This document shows positions 8,588 through 18,249 of a stretch of DNA of 64,000 bases, piece after piece. The stretch covers positions 34,722 through 98,721 of the forward strand of contig JBPFEG010000046.1 of the NCBI GenBank assembly GCA_051061015.1, in the 5' to 3' direction. The position numbers were made by a program, and so were the translations under genes. The DNA comes from Methylomicrobium sp051061015. GTDB lineage: Bacteria > Pseudomonadota > Gammaproteobacteria > Methylococcales > Methylomonadaceae. The notes under the pieces are model-generated. The model was given only the letters and a program-made list of their open reading frames with translations. It was not told the DNA's origin and ran no database searches. The first letter of the stretch is position 1. Every line of letters starts with the position of its first letter.

Positions 8588-9844
8588 TTAGCCGCCGTAG
8601 ACCGGAAAGCGCTTGCACAATGCCGCAACCTTCTCACGCACTGCCGCGATCACGTTTTCATCGTCGATATTTTCCATCACATCGCACATCCAGTGCGCGA
8701 CTTCGATCACCTGTTCTTCCTTGAAGCCGCGCGTGGTTGGGGCAGGGGTGCCGACGCGGATGCCGCTGGTCACGAACGGCGACTCGGGGTCATTCGGCAC
8801 CGCATTTTTATTGACGGTGATATGGGCTCTGCCGAGCGCGGCGTCGGCGGCTTTGCCGGTAATGCCTTTAGGAATCAGCGAGACCAGCATCAGGTGATTG
8901 TCGGTGCCGCCCGAAACGATGTCGAAGCCGCGATCGATAAAGACTTTCGCCATCGCCTGCGCGTTCTTGATCACCTGTTGCTGATAAATCTTGAATTCCG
9001 GCTCCATCGCTTCCTTGAAGGCAACGGCCTTGGCTGCGATCACGTGCATCAAAGGACCGCCCTGGATGCCGGGGAAAATTATCGAGTTGATTTTCTTTTC
9101 GATTTCGGCGTTGGCCTTGCCGAGGATAATGCCGCCGCGCGGGCCGCGCAGACTTTTATGCGTGGTAGTGGTGACGATGTCAGCGAATGGGACTGGATTC
9201 GGATACAGGCCGGCCGCGACCAGACCCGCGACATGCGCCATATCGACCAGCAGGTAGGCGCCGACCGTGTCGGCGATCTTGCGGAAGCGTTCCCAATCCA
9301 TAATCCGTGAATACGCGGAGAAACCGGCGACGATCACTTTCGGCTGGTGCTCGCGCGCCAGGGCTTCGATTTGATCGTAGTCGAGCCGGCCGGTTTTGGA
9401 GTCCAGATGGTATTGTACGGCGTTGTAGATTTTGCCGGAGAAATTCGGTTTCGCGCCGTGTGTCAGGTGGCCGCCGTCGGACAGCGCCAGGCCTAAAATG
9501 GTGTCGCCCGGCTGGATCAACGCCATATAAGCAGCGGCGTTGGCTTGCGAGCCGGAATGCGCCTGCACGTTCGCCCAGTCGGCTCCAAACAGTTGCTTGG
9601 CGCGGTCGATGGCCAGTTGCTCGACGATATCGACATACTCGCAGCCGCCATAGTAGCGTTTGCCCGGGTAGCCTTCCGCGTATTTATTGGTCAGCACGGT
9701 GCCTTGCGCTTCCTGGACGCGGGGGCTGGAATAGTTTTCCGAAGCGATCAGTTCGATGTGGTCTTCCTGGCGGCGGCGCTCTCCTTCGAGAGCCTGGAAC
9801 AGTTCATCGTCGTACCCTTCGATGGTCATCGATTTATTAAACAT
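8588..9844 (-). CDS. glyA: Serine hydroxymethyltransferase
   Basis: 418 residues. It transfers the methylene-tetrahydrofolate carbon to glycine to make serine, the C1 entry step of the serine cycle; PLP enzyme, cytosolic. Visible signatures: the PLP-lysine motif TTTTHKSLRGPRGG, LIASENYSSPRV near the N-terminus, YAEGYPGKRYYGG and SGSQANAAAY. Length is normal. It lies downstream of gck with 74 bases between and upstream of the TA pair. Besides the serine cycle it would also serve general glycine and C1 metabolism, and I cannot see whether a second copy exists elsewhere. Confidence 0.96.
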   Translation of the reverse strand: MFNKSMTIEGYDDELFQALEGERRRQEDHIELIASENYSSPRVQEAQGTVLTNKYAEGYPGKRYYGGCEYVDIVEQLAIDRAKQLFGADWANVQAHSGSQANAAAYMALIQPGDTILGLALSDGGHLTHGAKPNFSGKIYNAVQYHLDSKTGRLDYDQIEALAREHQPKVIVAGFSAYSRIMDWERFRKIADTVGAYLLVDMAHVAGLVAAGLYPNPVPFADIVTTTTHKSLRGPRGGIILGKANAEIEKKINSIIFPGIQGGPLMHVIAAKAVAFKEAMEPEFKIYQQQVIKNAQAMAKVFIDRGFDIVSGGTDNHLMLVSLIPKGITGKAADAALGRAHITVNKNAVPNDPESPFVTSGIRVGTPAPTTRGFKEEQVIEVAHWMCDVMENIDDENVIAAVREKVAALCKRFPVYGG

Positions 9845-9918
9845 GCAAATCTCCTTAATGAATATGGGATATTTTAGGGCTTGGGGGCGGCTGTGGAAAG
9901 CGTTATCGGCAGGCGGCC

Positions 9919-11283
9919 CTAGGTTTTCGGGTGAAGCAGCAGGATCTGCAGATCGGCGACATTGGTGCCGGTCGGGCCGGTAATCAATAAATCGCCGGAA
10001 GCTTCAAGAGCATGATACGAATCGTTATTGTCGAGCAGGGCGGCCGGCTCTATCCCTTGGGCGCGCATTCGCGTCAGCGAGCGGGCGTCAATTTGCCCTC
10101 CGGCCGCATCGGTCGGGCCGTCGCGCCCGTCAGTGCCGCCGCTCAGAAAAACCCAGTCTGCGTCGAGCCCGACTTTTTCGGCGGCCAAAGCGAACGCCAG
10201 CGCCATTTCCTGATTGCGTCCGCCAAGGCCACTGCCTGTCAATCGGATCGTCGTTTCGCCTCCGGCCAGATAGGCGGTGGGCTGTTGGATTTGCCCGTTA
10301 GCAGCGATCGTTTTGACCCATTGTTCTGCGGCTTCCCGGGCAATGCCGCACAAATGATTGCTATAAATAACGGTCTGATAGCCGAGCTGCCGTGCGTGTT
10401 CGGCTGCGGCATTCAAGCTGATCGCGTTGCTGCCGACCAGCGTGTGATCGGTGTTTTGAAAAATCGGATCATTCGGCTTCGGGGTTTCGGGGACCTGCCC
10501 GAGCTGGCCGTTCAGCAGATAGCTGCGGACCGTATCGGGAGCCTGTTCCCAGATGTGTCGGTCTCGTAAAATTCGGATCGCCTCCTCGAATGTGCTCGGG
10601 TCGGGAACGGTCGGGCCGCTCGCGATCGAGCTCAGGTCGTCGCCGAGCACATCGGACAGAATCAACGCGTGCAGGTCGGCCGGCGCGGCGAGCTTCGCAA
10701 GTCCGCCGCCTTTCAGTTGCGAAAGGTGCTTGCGTACGCAGTTGATCTCGTTAATGGTCGCGCCGCTGGCCAGCAATAAATTCGTGACCATGCATTTTTC
10801 GGTCAATGAAATCGAATGGACAGGGCAGGGAATCAGCGATGAACCGCCACCACTGACCAGCGTTAACACCAGTTCGCCGGCCTGCGCTCGGCTGACTTTT
10901 TCGGCAATCAGTCGGGCGGCCTTAAGCCCCGCTTCGTTCGGCAACGGATGACCGGTGCCGAAGACGTCAGTGTGTTCCAGCGCGGCGACGTTTTCATAAT
11001 TGGTGACCGCAACTCCTCTGCTGGCCCATAACGATTCGGGAATTGCCTCTTCAGCGGCTTTCGCCATTGCACAGGCGGCCTTTCCAAAAGCGATCAGATG
11101 CAGCTTCGGCCATTTGCCCAGTCGCTGATTGCTCGGATTGTCGATATCCAGGCGAATCGCCAAGTGATCCCTGTCTACCGATAGGCACTTTTTTACCGCC
11201 AAGTATGGGTCGGCCGCCGCCACGCCTGCACTGAAAATCGCGAAGGCATCGCTGCGCGCCGCGAAAGTCGATTCGCTTTCCAC
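9919..11283 (-). CDS. gck: Glycerate 2-kinase (MOFRL family)
   Basis: Phosphorylates glycerate to 2-phosphoglycerate, the step that returns serine-cycle carbon to central metabolism. Family features: GKAACAMAKAAE, GTGHPLPNE, LVSGGGSSLIPCP, LSDVLGDDLSSIASGPTVPD, and the C-terminal MOFRL-type GGRNQEMALAFAL and SGGTDGRDGPTDAAGG. I chose the GTG at 11283 (454 residues), just upstream of the conserved DAFAIFSAGVAAADP. The frame is open to 11553, but that extension lies inside mtdA in another frame and looks random. The 26-base gap to mtdA implies co-transcription. No strong ribosome site precedes the GTG, so the start is less certain than the function. Confidence 0.92.
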   Translation of the reverse strand: MESESTFAARSDAFAIFSAGVAAADPYLAVKKCLSVDRDHLAIRLDIDNPSNQRLGKWPKLHLIAFGKAACAMAKAAEEAIPESLWASRGVAVTNYENVAALEHTDVFGTGHPLPNEAGLKAARLIAEKVSRAQAGELVLTLVSGGGSSLIPCPVHSISLTEKCMVTNLLLASGATINEINCVRKHLSQLKGGGLAKLAAPADLHALILSDVLGDDLSSIASGPTVPDPSTFEEAIRILRDRHIWEQAPDTVRSYLLNGQLGQVPETPKPNDPIFQNTDHTLVGSNAISLNAAAEHARQLGYQTVIYSNHLCGIAREAAEQWVKTIAANGQIQQPTAYLAGGETTIRLTGSGLGGRNQEMALAFALAAEKVGLDADWVFLSGGTDGRDGPTDAAGGQIDARSLTRMRAQGIEPAALLDNNDSYHALEASGDLLITGPTGTNVADLQILLLHPKT

Positions 11284-11309
11284 TGATAAATCGGTTTTGA
11301 ACGCCGTAG

Positions 11310-12167
11310 TTAAGCCATTTGCTTGGCTAATTCGAAGATGTTTTCCGCGTCGAAAACCAGTTTGTTGTCGGTAAACAGTTTTGCTATGCAGGCGCGGTGC
11401 AGTTCGAGCTTTAAGGGCCCGAAACCGAGTGCACCCCAGATGATCTTGCCATAGCGTTCCTGACCCTTGTCGAACACGTCGATACCGCCGATTCCGATCG
11501 GCGGAGTTGCGTTTGCATCCGCGATCAGTTCGATGTTCGGATTGTTTTGCCAATGCTCGGCGCCGATCAGCTCGATGCCGGCCGCGCCGGTTGCAAAAAC
11601 GATATTCGCATTTTCGATCGCTTTGCCCCTCGCATCCTGATCCACCGCTTCGATCGGGGTAATATTAATGCCGAAGCGGGCTTCCATTGCTTTGCAGGCC
11701 TGGATGACCTTCTCCATTTTACGTCCGGTCATCGAAACTTCCGCACCTTCGCGGCTCAGCATGACCGCGGCGCGTTGGCCGACAGGGCCGGTGCCGGCCA
11801 GTACGACTGCTTTCTTGCCCGCCAGTGTACCGCTGGCCGCCAGTTTTGCGACTGCAGCGGCCGCAGTCGTATTGCCGCCGTTACTGTCCAGCATCACCGA
11901 AACCTGAAAGCCCGGGAAAAATTTGCTTTGCACTGCTTTCAGAAGATTTTGGCCGGCGATCATGTCGCTGCCGCCGATAAAAATCGCGGTATTTTTCTTG
12001 TCTTTCGGTCCCCGCGTAAAAATTGCGCCTTCAACCAAACCGGAAATCGTGTCCGGCGTCAGCCCTCCGAAACCGGTCACATGATCGGCTCCACCGTCGT
12101 AGGCGACGACCGTGTCGAAAACTGAAGGAAGCGTGTCGGTGTCGAATTGGAAAAGCAGTTTTTTCAT
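11310..12167 (-). CDS. mtdA: NADP-dependent methylene-H4F/H4MPT dehydrogenase MtdA
   Basis: 285 residues, the size of MtdA, which oxidises or reduces methylene-tetrahydrofolate (and the methanopterin form) with NADP. Signatures: KKLLFQFDTDTLPSVFD, YDGGADHVTGFG, KVLAGTGPVGQRAAVML-like nucleotide fold (VVLAGTGPVGQRAAV), and PPIGIGGIDVFDKG. In methylotrophs it links the formate/formaldehyde C1 pool to the serine cycle together with FtfL. The usual partner, methenyl-H4F cyclohydrolase (Fch), is not next to it or anywhere in the window. It is divergent from mdh across 299 bases that should hold both promoters. Confidence 0.95.
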   Translation of the reverse strand: MKKLLFQFDTDTLPSVFDTVVAYDGGADHVTGFGGLTPDTISGLVEGAIFTRGPKDKKNTAIFIGGSDMIAGQNLLKAVQSKFFPGFQVSVMLDSNGGNTTAAAAVAKLAASGTLAGKKAVVLAGTGPVGQRAAVMLSREGAEVSMTGRKMEKVIQACKAMEARFGINITPIEAVDQDARGKAIENANIVFATGAAGIELIGAEHWQNNPNIELIADANATPPIGIGGIDVFDKGQERYGKIIWGALGFGPLKLELHRACIAKLFTDNKLVFDAENIFELAKQMA

Positions 12168-12466
12168 GGATCTCGAAGATGGTGGAATCTGAATTTAAAT
12201 GATAAAAAACCATCTATTATACCTGAGATACGGTTTCCATGTTTAGCGGGCTGAGACATTCCGCTCGATCGGATTTAGGGATCAATTGTCTTGCGGGCTT
12301 GAGGGCTTGACGTTATCATTAAACCCAGGCTGACAGGGCTCGACTACAATGAGAATGGCGTGAATGATCAGACTTTCCGCATCTGTATATTTGCCGCGAG
12401 CAATAATGTTTTCCGGATAAGCGTTATCAGATAAGACACTCCAATTTTAATTATTAGGGATAACTC

Positions 12467-13444
12467 ATGAAAACACCCGTTCATATCGCGGTTTCAGGTG
12501 CTGCCGGGCAAATCAGCTATTCTCTCCTTTTCCGGTTGGCGTCGGGCGCGTTATTCGGCCCGGAGCAACCGATCGTACTGCATCTGCTTGAAATTCCGCA
12601 GGCGATGCACGTTCTGGACGGCGTGGTAATGGAATTGCAGGATTGCGCAAGCCCTTTGCTGTACCGTGTCGAAACGACCGCGGATCCTCGCGCCGCTTTC
12701 AAGAATGCCGATTATGTATTTCTTGTTGGTGCCCGCCCGCGCGGCCCGGGAATGGAGCGTAAAGATCTTCTGGAAGTGAACGCAGAGATATTTTCGGTGC
12801 AGGGCAAGGCTTTGAATGATGTGGCCAGTCGCAAAGTGAAAGTCCTGGTGACCGGCAATCCGGCCAATACGAACGCCTTGATCGCGCTAAAAAATGCGCC
12901 TGAGCTTGGGCCTGAGAATTTTTCTTCGATGAGTCGCCTGGATCACAACCGCGCGGTCAGTTTGCTTGCGGAGAAATGCGGCGTCCTGCCCACCGACGTG
13001 AAGAACATGACGGTCTGGGGCAATCATTCGACGACTCAATATCCCGACCTGCATCACGCGAAAGTGAAAGGGCAGGATGCGTTGTCTTTAGTGGAGCGCG
13101 AGTGGTTTGTCAACGACTTCATTCCGACCGTGCAGCAGCGCGGTGCAACGGTGATTAAGGCGCGCGGCTTGTCGAGCGCCGCTTCCGCGGCCAATGCCGC
13201 AATCGATCAAATGCGGAATTGGGCCTTGGATACGCCGGAAGGCGATTGGGTCAGCATGGGTATGCTGTCAGACGGCAGCTATGCAATCGAAAGGGATATA
13301 ATGTATTCTTTTCCGGTGACCGTAACCAACGGTGAGGTCAGCATCGTGAAGGGACTCAACATCAACGAATTCAGCCTGCAGAGGATGAAATTGAGCGAGG
13401 CTGAACTGAAGGAAGAACGGGATGCGATTCGGCATTTGTTGTAA
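12467..13444 (+). CDS. mdh: Malate dehydrogenase
   Basis: 325 residues, NAD-dependent malate dehydrogenase of the cytosolic/bacterial long type. The N-terminal Rossmann motif is GAAGQISYSLLFRLASG; VLVTGNPANTNALIAL and SRLDHNRAVSLL hold substrate-binding Arg and Asn, and WGNHSTTQYPD contains the catalytic His. It interconverts oxaloacetate and malate, feeding malate to the malate-CoA ligase encoded 4 kb away. It is the only plus-strand gene between mtdA and hprA, so it has its own promoter in the mtdA-mdh gap, and ends at a bidirectional terminator facing hprA. It must also serve the TCA cycle if no second copy exists. Confidence 0.95.
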   Translation: MKTPVHIAVSGAAGQISYSLLFRLASGALFGPEQPIVLHLLEIPQAMHVLDGVVMELQDCASPLLYRVETTADPRAAFKNADYVFLVGARPRGPGMERKDLLEVNAEIFSVQGKALNDVASRKVKVLVTGNPANTNALIALKNAPELGPENFSSMSRLDHNRAVSLLAEKCGVLPTDVKNMTVWGNHSTTQYPDLHHAKVKGQDALSLVEREWFVNDFIPTVQQRGATVIKARGLSSAASAANAAIDQMRNWALDTPEGDWVSMGMLSDGSYAIERDIMYSFPVTVTNGEVSIVKGLNINEFSLQRMKLSEAELKEERDAIRHLL

Positions 13445-13465
13445 ATACTTGCCGAATTGAGCAAA

Positions 13466-13494
13466 AAAGGGCGGTTACTCCGCCCTTTATCTTT
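13466..13494. terminator. Bidirectional terminator between mdh and hprA
   Basis: AAAGGGCGG and CCGCCCTTT form a nine-base stem around TTACT, with an A run before and ATCTTTT after. It lies between the convergent stops of mdh and hprA and should stop transcription both ways. Confidence 0.85.
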
Positions 13495-13504
13495 TGTGCA
13501 TCGG

Positions 13505-14479
13505 TTACACGATGCGGTCGAGCGGTTCCTGCCCCGCAAAAAACGCGGCAATATTTTGCAGCACCCGGTTGCCCATCGCAATACGCGTTTCTTCGGTCGC
13601 GCTGCCCAGGTGCGGCAGTAGCGCGACATTGTCGAGTTCGAGTAAGCCCGGATAAACATTCGGTTCGCCCTCATACACATCGAGTCCCGCCCCAGCGATC
13701 CAGCCTTTCTTCAAGGCCTTGCACAAAGCCTGATTATCGACCACATCACCGCGCGCGGTATTGATCAAATGTGCATAAGGGCGCATCAGTTTCAACCGTT
13801 GCTCGTTGATCAGGTGCCGGTTTTCGGCGCTGCCGGGGCAATGTAGCGAGACGAAATCGGCTTCGCTCAGGAGTTCTTCAATTGTCGTGCATCGGACTGC
13901 CTGAACGTCGTCAATGATTTCCTGCGCGGGCGCACTGCGCGGCGTATAAAAAAGGATTTTCATCCCGAAACCGTGATGCGCTTTCCGGGCCGTCGCCTGA
14001 GCAATCCTCCCGAATCCGATCAGGCCGAGCGTCTTGCCGGTCACTTTTCGTCCGAGCAAATGCGTCGGTCCCCAGCCGGTCCACTGACCGCTGCGCACCA
14101 ATCGGTCGCCTTCGGATGCCCGGCGGGCGGACATCATCAGCAGCAGCATCGCAATATCGGCGGTGCAGTCGGTCAGCACGCCGGGCGTATTAGTCACCAC
14201 CAGGCCTTGTTCCTGCGCGGCGGCAATGTCGATATTGTTGTAGCCGACGCCGAAGTTGCCGATGATTCGAGTGCGTTTGTTCGGGACGCGCAGAATGTCG
14301 GCAGTAATCGGGTCGGTGACGGTCGGCAGCAGTGCATCCGCGATTTGTAGCGCCTGTTTCAACTGGTCGGCCGTCATCGGCATGTCGGTCTCATTCAAGG
14401 TGACGTCATACAATTCCTTGAGTTTTGCTTCGACTTCCGTCGGCCACCTGCGAGTCACGACGACTTTGGGTTTGCTCAT
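13505..14479 (-). CDS. hprA: Hydroxypyruvate reductase / D-glycerate dehydrogenase
   Basis: 324-residue D-2-hydroxyacid dehydrogenase. Nucleotide-binding LGLIGFGRIAQATARKA, catalytic Arg in LINTARGDVVD, Glu in GLDVYEGEPNV, and His in LLPHLGSATEET are all present. Hydroxypyruvate from the serine-glyoxylate aminotransferase would be reduced to glycerate for gck. By sequence alone it could equally be labelled glyoxylate reductase (GyaR type); the position between sga and the mtdA-gck genes decides for hydroxypyruvate reductase. The 121-base gap to sga is consistent with an operon. Function in the serine cycle is inferred from context, the enzyme class from motifs. Confidence 0.9.
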   Translation of the reverse strand: MSKPKVVVTRRWPTEVEAKLKELYDVTLNETDMPMTADQLKQALQIADALLPTVTDPITADILRVPNKRTRIIGNFGVGYNNIDIAAAQEQGLVVTNTPGVLTDCTADIAMLLLMMSARRASEGDRLVRSGQWTGWGPTHLLGRKVTGKTLGLIGFGRIAQATARKAHHGFGMKILFYTPRSAPAQEIIDDVQAVRCTTIEELLSEADFVSLHCPGSAENRHLINEQRLKLMRPYAHLINTARGDVVDNQALCKALKKGWIAGAGLDVYEGEPNVYPGLLELDNVALLPHLGSATEETRIAMGNRVLQNIAAFFAGQEPLDRIV

Positions 14480-14600
14480 TGACTGATTGTCTCAGGATTT
14501 CAATCGGTAGGGTAACGATGCCGAACGGTTGGTGATCCAGGCATCATGACTTTAAAAGCCAGGGGAGCGGGCGGCGCCCCCTTGGCGAACCGTTACTCTC

Positions 14601-15767
14601 TTACTTCGCGGTCGAGCGATAGTATTCGACCGCCGCCCCGACGCCGCTGCCCGGCTTGATGTCGAAGCCGGAATCCAGCAACGCCATTTCGACGCCGGCG
14701 AATGCGCCGAGCATCGACACGTCGTTCATGTCGCCGACATGGCCGATACGGAACACCTTGCCTGACAATTCGGAAAGACCTGCGCCTAGGGAAATATTGT
14801 ATTTCTTGAATGCGGTGCTGATCACGTCACGGGCATCCTTGCCTTCGGGCACGACGACCGCAGAGACGGTATCGGACTCGAAACCCGGGTGGGCGCACAG
14901 TTTCAGGCCCCATGCTGCAATCGCTTTGCGGGTGCCTTCGGCCAGACGGTGGTGGCGTGCATAGACATTGTCCATGCCTTCTTCGAGCAACAGGTCCAGC
15001 GCCTTGCGTAAGCCATAGAGAATCGGCAGCGCCGGCGTGTAAGGCGTATAGCCGTCCTTGTTCTGGTTCATTTGATCGCGCAGGTCCAGGAAGCAGCGCG
15101 GATATTTGCTGGTTTCCGTGGCTTTCAACGCCTTCTGGCTGAAACATAGAAACGCGCCGCCCGCCGGCAGCATGAAACCTTTTTGCGAACCGCTGATTGC
15201 GCCGTCGACGCCCCAGTCGTCCATCCGGAAATCGAGGCTGGCGATCGAACTGACGCCATCTACGAACAACAGGGCAGGGTGGCCCGCCGCATCCAGGGCC
15301 TTGCGCACGCCCGCGATATCGCTGGTCACACCGGTTGCGGTTTCGTTATGCGTCGCCAAGACCGCCTTGATCTCGTGATTCTTGTCTTCTTTCAGGCGCG
15401 CTTCCAGCTTGTCCAGAGGAATGCCCTTGCCCCAGGTTTCCTGATGGATCTCGACATCGAAGCCCAGGCGTTTCGCCATTTCGGCCCACAGATGACTGAA
15501 TTGGCCGAAGCGATAAATGAGTACTTTGTCGCCAGGATTCAACGTGTTGGTTAACGCGACTTCCCAGCCGGCAGTACCGGTCGCAGGAAAAATGAAGCAT
15601 TGTCCCTTTTCGGTGCGGAAGACTTTCTTCATGTCTTCGAGCAGCGGCTTGAACAGCGTCGGAAATTTGGGTGAACGATGGTCTTCCATCGGCGCGTGCA
15701 TCGCGCTCAAGACTTCGTGAGGGACGTTGGTAGGGCCAGGAATGTAAAGGTGGTTGCGACCAGCCAT
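14601..15767 (-). CDS. sga: Serine-glyoxylate aminotransferase
   Basis: 388 residues, fold-type I PLP aminotransferase. GRNHLYIPGPTNVP at the N-terminus is typical of this enzyme; the PLP lysine is in SGSQKGFMLPAGG, and VDGVSSIASLDFRMDDW holds the PLP aspartate. It converts serine plus glyoxylate to hydroxypyruvate plus glycine, the defining step of the serine cycle. It is the first minus-strand gene of the cluster and diverges from mclA across 296 AT-rich bases, where the promoters of both arms should lie; I recognise no specific operator there. Confidence 0.95.
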   Translation of the reverse strand: MAGRNHLYIPGPTNVPHEVLSAMHAPMEDHRSPKFPTLFKPLLEDMKKVFRTEKGQCFIFPATGTAGWEVALTNTLNPGDKVLIYRFGQFSHLWAEMAKRLGFDVEIHQETWGKGIPLDKLEARLKEDKNHEIKAVLATHNETATGVTSDIAGVRKALDAAGHPALLFVDGVSSIASLDFRMDDWGVDGAISGSQKGFMLPAGGAFLCFSQKALKATETSKYPRCFLDLRDQMNQNKDGYTPYTPALPILYGLRKALDLLLEEGMDNVYARHHRLAEGTRKAIAAWGLKLCAHPGFESDTVSAVVVPEGKDARDVISTAFKKYNISLGAGLSELSGKVFRIGHVGDMNDVSMLGAFAGVEMALLDSGFDIKPGSGVGAAVEYYRSTAK

Positions 15768-16063
15768 GAATTTGCCTCGTCAGAGTAGTTAAACGTTAAT
15801 TAAGAGCGGAGTTGGGCAAAATGCGCCAAAATTCAAAAACTGGCAATGATGACATACTGAGCTTTAATCATCAATAGCCGTATACCAGATAGAGATTAAC
15901 CTGGCGGTTTTTATAAAACTGAGAAAAAGCGTTAATGATTGACTTTGTACTCACCGAAAGTAAAATGGCGGATTTATTTGTTTACGGCAGAAGCCCTACC
16001 GGATGCGATTGATCATTCGGCCGAATCATTTTATTTAAAGTACGTACAGGCAGGTAGTCAAAA

Positions 16064-17014
16064 ATGAGTCACACTTTATATACGGCGTTAGTTCAGCGTA
16101 TTCAACGCTGTGAACTGGCAGTTCCCGGTTCCAATCCCGGTATGTTTGAAAAAGCCTTGAAAAGCGGTGTGGATTACATTTTTCTCGACCTCGAAGATGC
16201 GGTGGCCCCCGACGACAAACTGCAGGCGCGCAAGAATGTGATCGAGGCGATCAACGACCTAGACTGGAAGGGGCATGGTATTACCTTGTCCGTGCGGATC
16301 AATGGACTGGATACCCAGTACATGGTTCGCGACGTAGTCGATCTGGTCGAGCAGGCCGGCGCCAAAATCGACACGATCCTGATACCGAAAGTCGGCGTTT
16401 ACGGCGATGTCTATATGGTCGAGGCGATGCTGAACCAGTTGGAAATGCAGCAGGGCCTCAAAAACAAGATCGGCATCGAAGCATTGATCGAAACCGCGCT
16501 GGGCATGGCGAACGTCGAAGACATTGCGAGACAAGGTGCCTTGGGCCGTCTCGAAGCGCTGCATTTTGGCGTGGCTGATTATGCGGCCAGTAATCGCGCG
16601 CGTACCGTCAATATCGGCGGCCTGAACCCCGACTATCCGGGCGACCAGTGGCATGCGGCGATCAGCCGGATGACCGTGGCCTGCCGCGCTTATGGCCTGC
16701 GGCCGATCGACGGGCCGTTCGGCGACCTGAAAGATCCGGAAGGTTACAAGCAGGCGGCACGGCGCGCGGCCGCACTCGGCTGCGAAGGCAAATGGGCGAT
16801 TCATCCGTCGCAAATCGAACTGGCCAACGACGTGTTTACGCCGCCTGCGGCTGAAGTTGAAAAGGCCAAGCGCATCCTGGCCGCGCTGCAGGAAGCGGCC
16901 GCGCAAGGCAAGGGCGCGGCCTCGCTGGACGGGCGTCTGATTGATGCTGCCTCCGAAAGAATGGCGAACAATGTCGTAAGAGCGGCCGAAGCGATCGCCG
17001 CGAAAACCCAATAA
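16064..17014 (+). CDS. mclA: Malyl-CoA lyase
   Basis: 316 residues of the CitE/HpcH lyase family. FLDLEDAVAPDDK holds the metal-binding acidic residues, and LHFGVADYAASNRART and KWAIHPSQIELAN are highly characteristic of malyl-CoA lyase. It splits malyl-CoA into acetyl-CoA and glyoxylate, regenerating the acceptor for sga. It heads a three-gene operon with mtkA and mtkB (26-base and 9-base gaps), which fixes the substrate as malyl-CoA rather than citramalyl-CoA or related compounds. Confidence 0.95.
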   Translation: MSHTLYTALVQRIQRCELAVPGSNPGMFEKALKSGVDYIFLDLEDAVAPDDKLQARKNVIEAINDLDWKGHGITLSVRINGLDTQYMVRDVVDLVEQAGAKIDTILIPKVGVYGDVYMVEAMLNQLEMQQGLKNKIGIEALIETALGMANVEDIARQGALGRLEALHFGVADYAASNRARTVNIGGLNPDYPGDQWHAAISRMTVACRAYGLRPIDGPFGDLKDPEGYKQAARRAAALGCEGKWAIHPSQIELANDVFTPPAAEVEKAKRILAALQEAAAQGKGAASLDGRLIDAASERMANNVVRAAEAIAAKTQ

Positions 17015-17040
17015 CAACTGATAGCGAAGAGGCAAGAGTC

Positions 17041-18240
17041 GTGGATATTCATGAGTATCAGGCGAAAGAAATATTACAGGGCTACGGCGTAAAGATCGCC
17101 GAGGGCGGCCTGGCGTACAGCCCGGAAGACGCGGTGCAGCGTGCCCGTGAAATAGGCGGGCATCTCTGGGTCGTCAAGGCCCAGATTCATTCGGGTGCAC
17201 GCGGCAAGGCCGGCGGTATCAAGATCTGCAAAACCCATGACGAAGTGGAGGCCGCTGCGGAAGAGTTATTGGGCAAAAGACTCCGCACGCACCAGACTGG
17301 TCCGGCCGGCAAGGTGTGCAATCGCCTGTACATCGAAGCAGGCACCGAGATCGCCAAAGAATTGTACTTTTGCCTGCTGGTCGATCGCAGTGCCGAACGG
17401 ATCGTGATGATCGGTTCTGCCGAGGGCGGCATGGAAATTGAGGAACTGGCGAAAACCCGTCCGGAAGCAATCACCAAGATTTACATCGAACCGGCAGTCG
17501 GCCTGCTCGATTATCAGGCCCGCGAAATGGCCTTCGCATTGGGACTGGATGCCGAAATCATCAGTCATGCGGTCAAGACGATCAAGGGCTGCTATAAGGC
17601 TCTACGCGAACTTGACGGCAGCATGCTCGAAATCAACCCGCTGGTGATTACCCGCAGCAATGAACTGATTGCGCTGGACGCGAAGATGGGCTTCGACGAC
17701 AACGCCTTGTTCCGTCAGCAGAAGATTTCCGAACTGCGTGACAAAACCCAGGAAGATCCGCGTGAAATGGCCGCGGCGGACCGCGGCCTCAGCTATGTCG
17801 GTCTCGATGGCGATATTGGCTGCATGATCAACGGTGCCGGTCTGGCAATGGCGACGATGGACATGATCAAGCTGGCTGGCGGCGAACCCGCGAACTTTCT
17901 CGACGTTGGCGGCGGCGCCTCGGCAGAGCGTACCGAAAAGGCATTCCGTCTGGTGTTGGCTGACCAGAACGTGAAGGCGATGCTGGTTAATATCTTTGCA
18001 GGTATCAACCGTTGCGACTGGATCGCCGAAGGCGTCGTGCACGCGGTCAAGAAAATTGACATGCAGGTGCCACTGATCGTGCGCTTGTCCGGCACTAATG
18101 TTGAGGAAGGTCAACGCATCATCAGAGAAAGCGGTCTGCCGATCATTACCGCCGATACCTTGGCCGAGGCGGCAGAAAAGGCGGTGCAGGCGCGAAATCA
18201 GGCGGTTGCGAAAGCCGCGGTCGCAACAGAAGGGTGTTAA
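17041..18240 (+). CDS. mtkA: Malate-CoA ligase beta subunit
   Basis: 399 residues, ATP-grasp subunit of the succinyl-CoA synthetase family: MDIHEYQAKEILQGYG, WVVKAQIHSGARGKAGG, LEINPLVITRSNELIALDAKM, and GAGLAMATMDMIKLAGG. The start is GTG, preceded by AAGAGGCAAGAG. Together with MtkB it makes malyl-CoA from malate, ATP and CoA. Paralogous SucC is very similar; placement between malyl-CoA lyase and its alpha subunit in a serine-cycle locus makes malate the substrate. The length is slightly above typical SucC (about 388), as known for MtkA. Confidence 0.93.
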   Translation: MDIHEYQAKEILQGYGVKIAEGGLAYSPEDAVQRAREIGGHLWVVKAQIHSGARGKAGGIKICKTHDEVEAAAEELLGKRLRTHQTGPAGKVCNRLYIEAGTEIAKELYFCLLVDRSAERIVMIGSAEGGMEIEELAKTRPEAITKIYIEPAVGLLDYQAREMAFALGLDAEIISHAVKTIKGCYKALRELDGSMLEINPLVITRSNELIALDAKMGFDDNALFRQQKISELRDKTQEDPREMAAADRGLSYVGLDGDIGCMINGAGLAMATMDMIKLAGGEPANFLDVGGGASAERTEKAFRLVLADQNVKAMLVNIFAGINRCDWIAEGVVHAVKKIDMQVPLIVRLSGTNVEEGQRIIRESGLPIITADTLAEAAEKAVQARNQAVAKAAVATEGC

Positions 18241-18249
18241 GGAATCAAG

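Noticed and set aside
11284..11553. N-terminal extension giving a 544-residue glycerate kinase
   Set aside because: The extension lies inside mtdA in another frame and its translation (rich in Arg and Lys, no family match) looks random; the conserved start is near 11283.
16259..17035. 258-codon minus-strand frame opposite mclA
   Set aside because: Antisense shadow created by the codon pattern of mclA.
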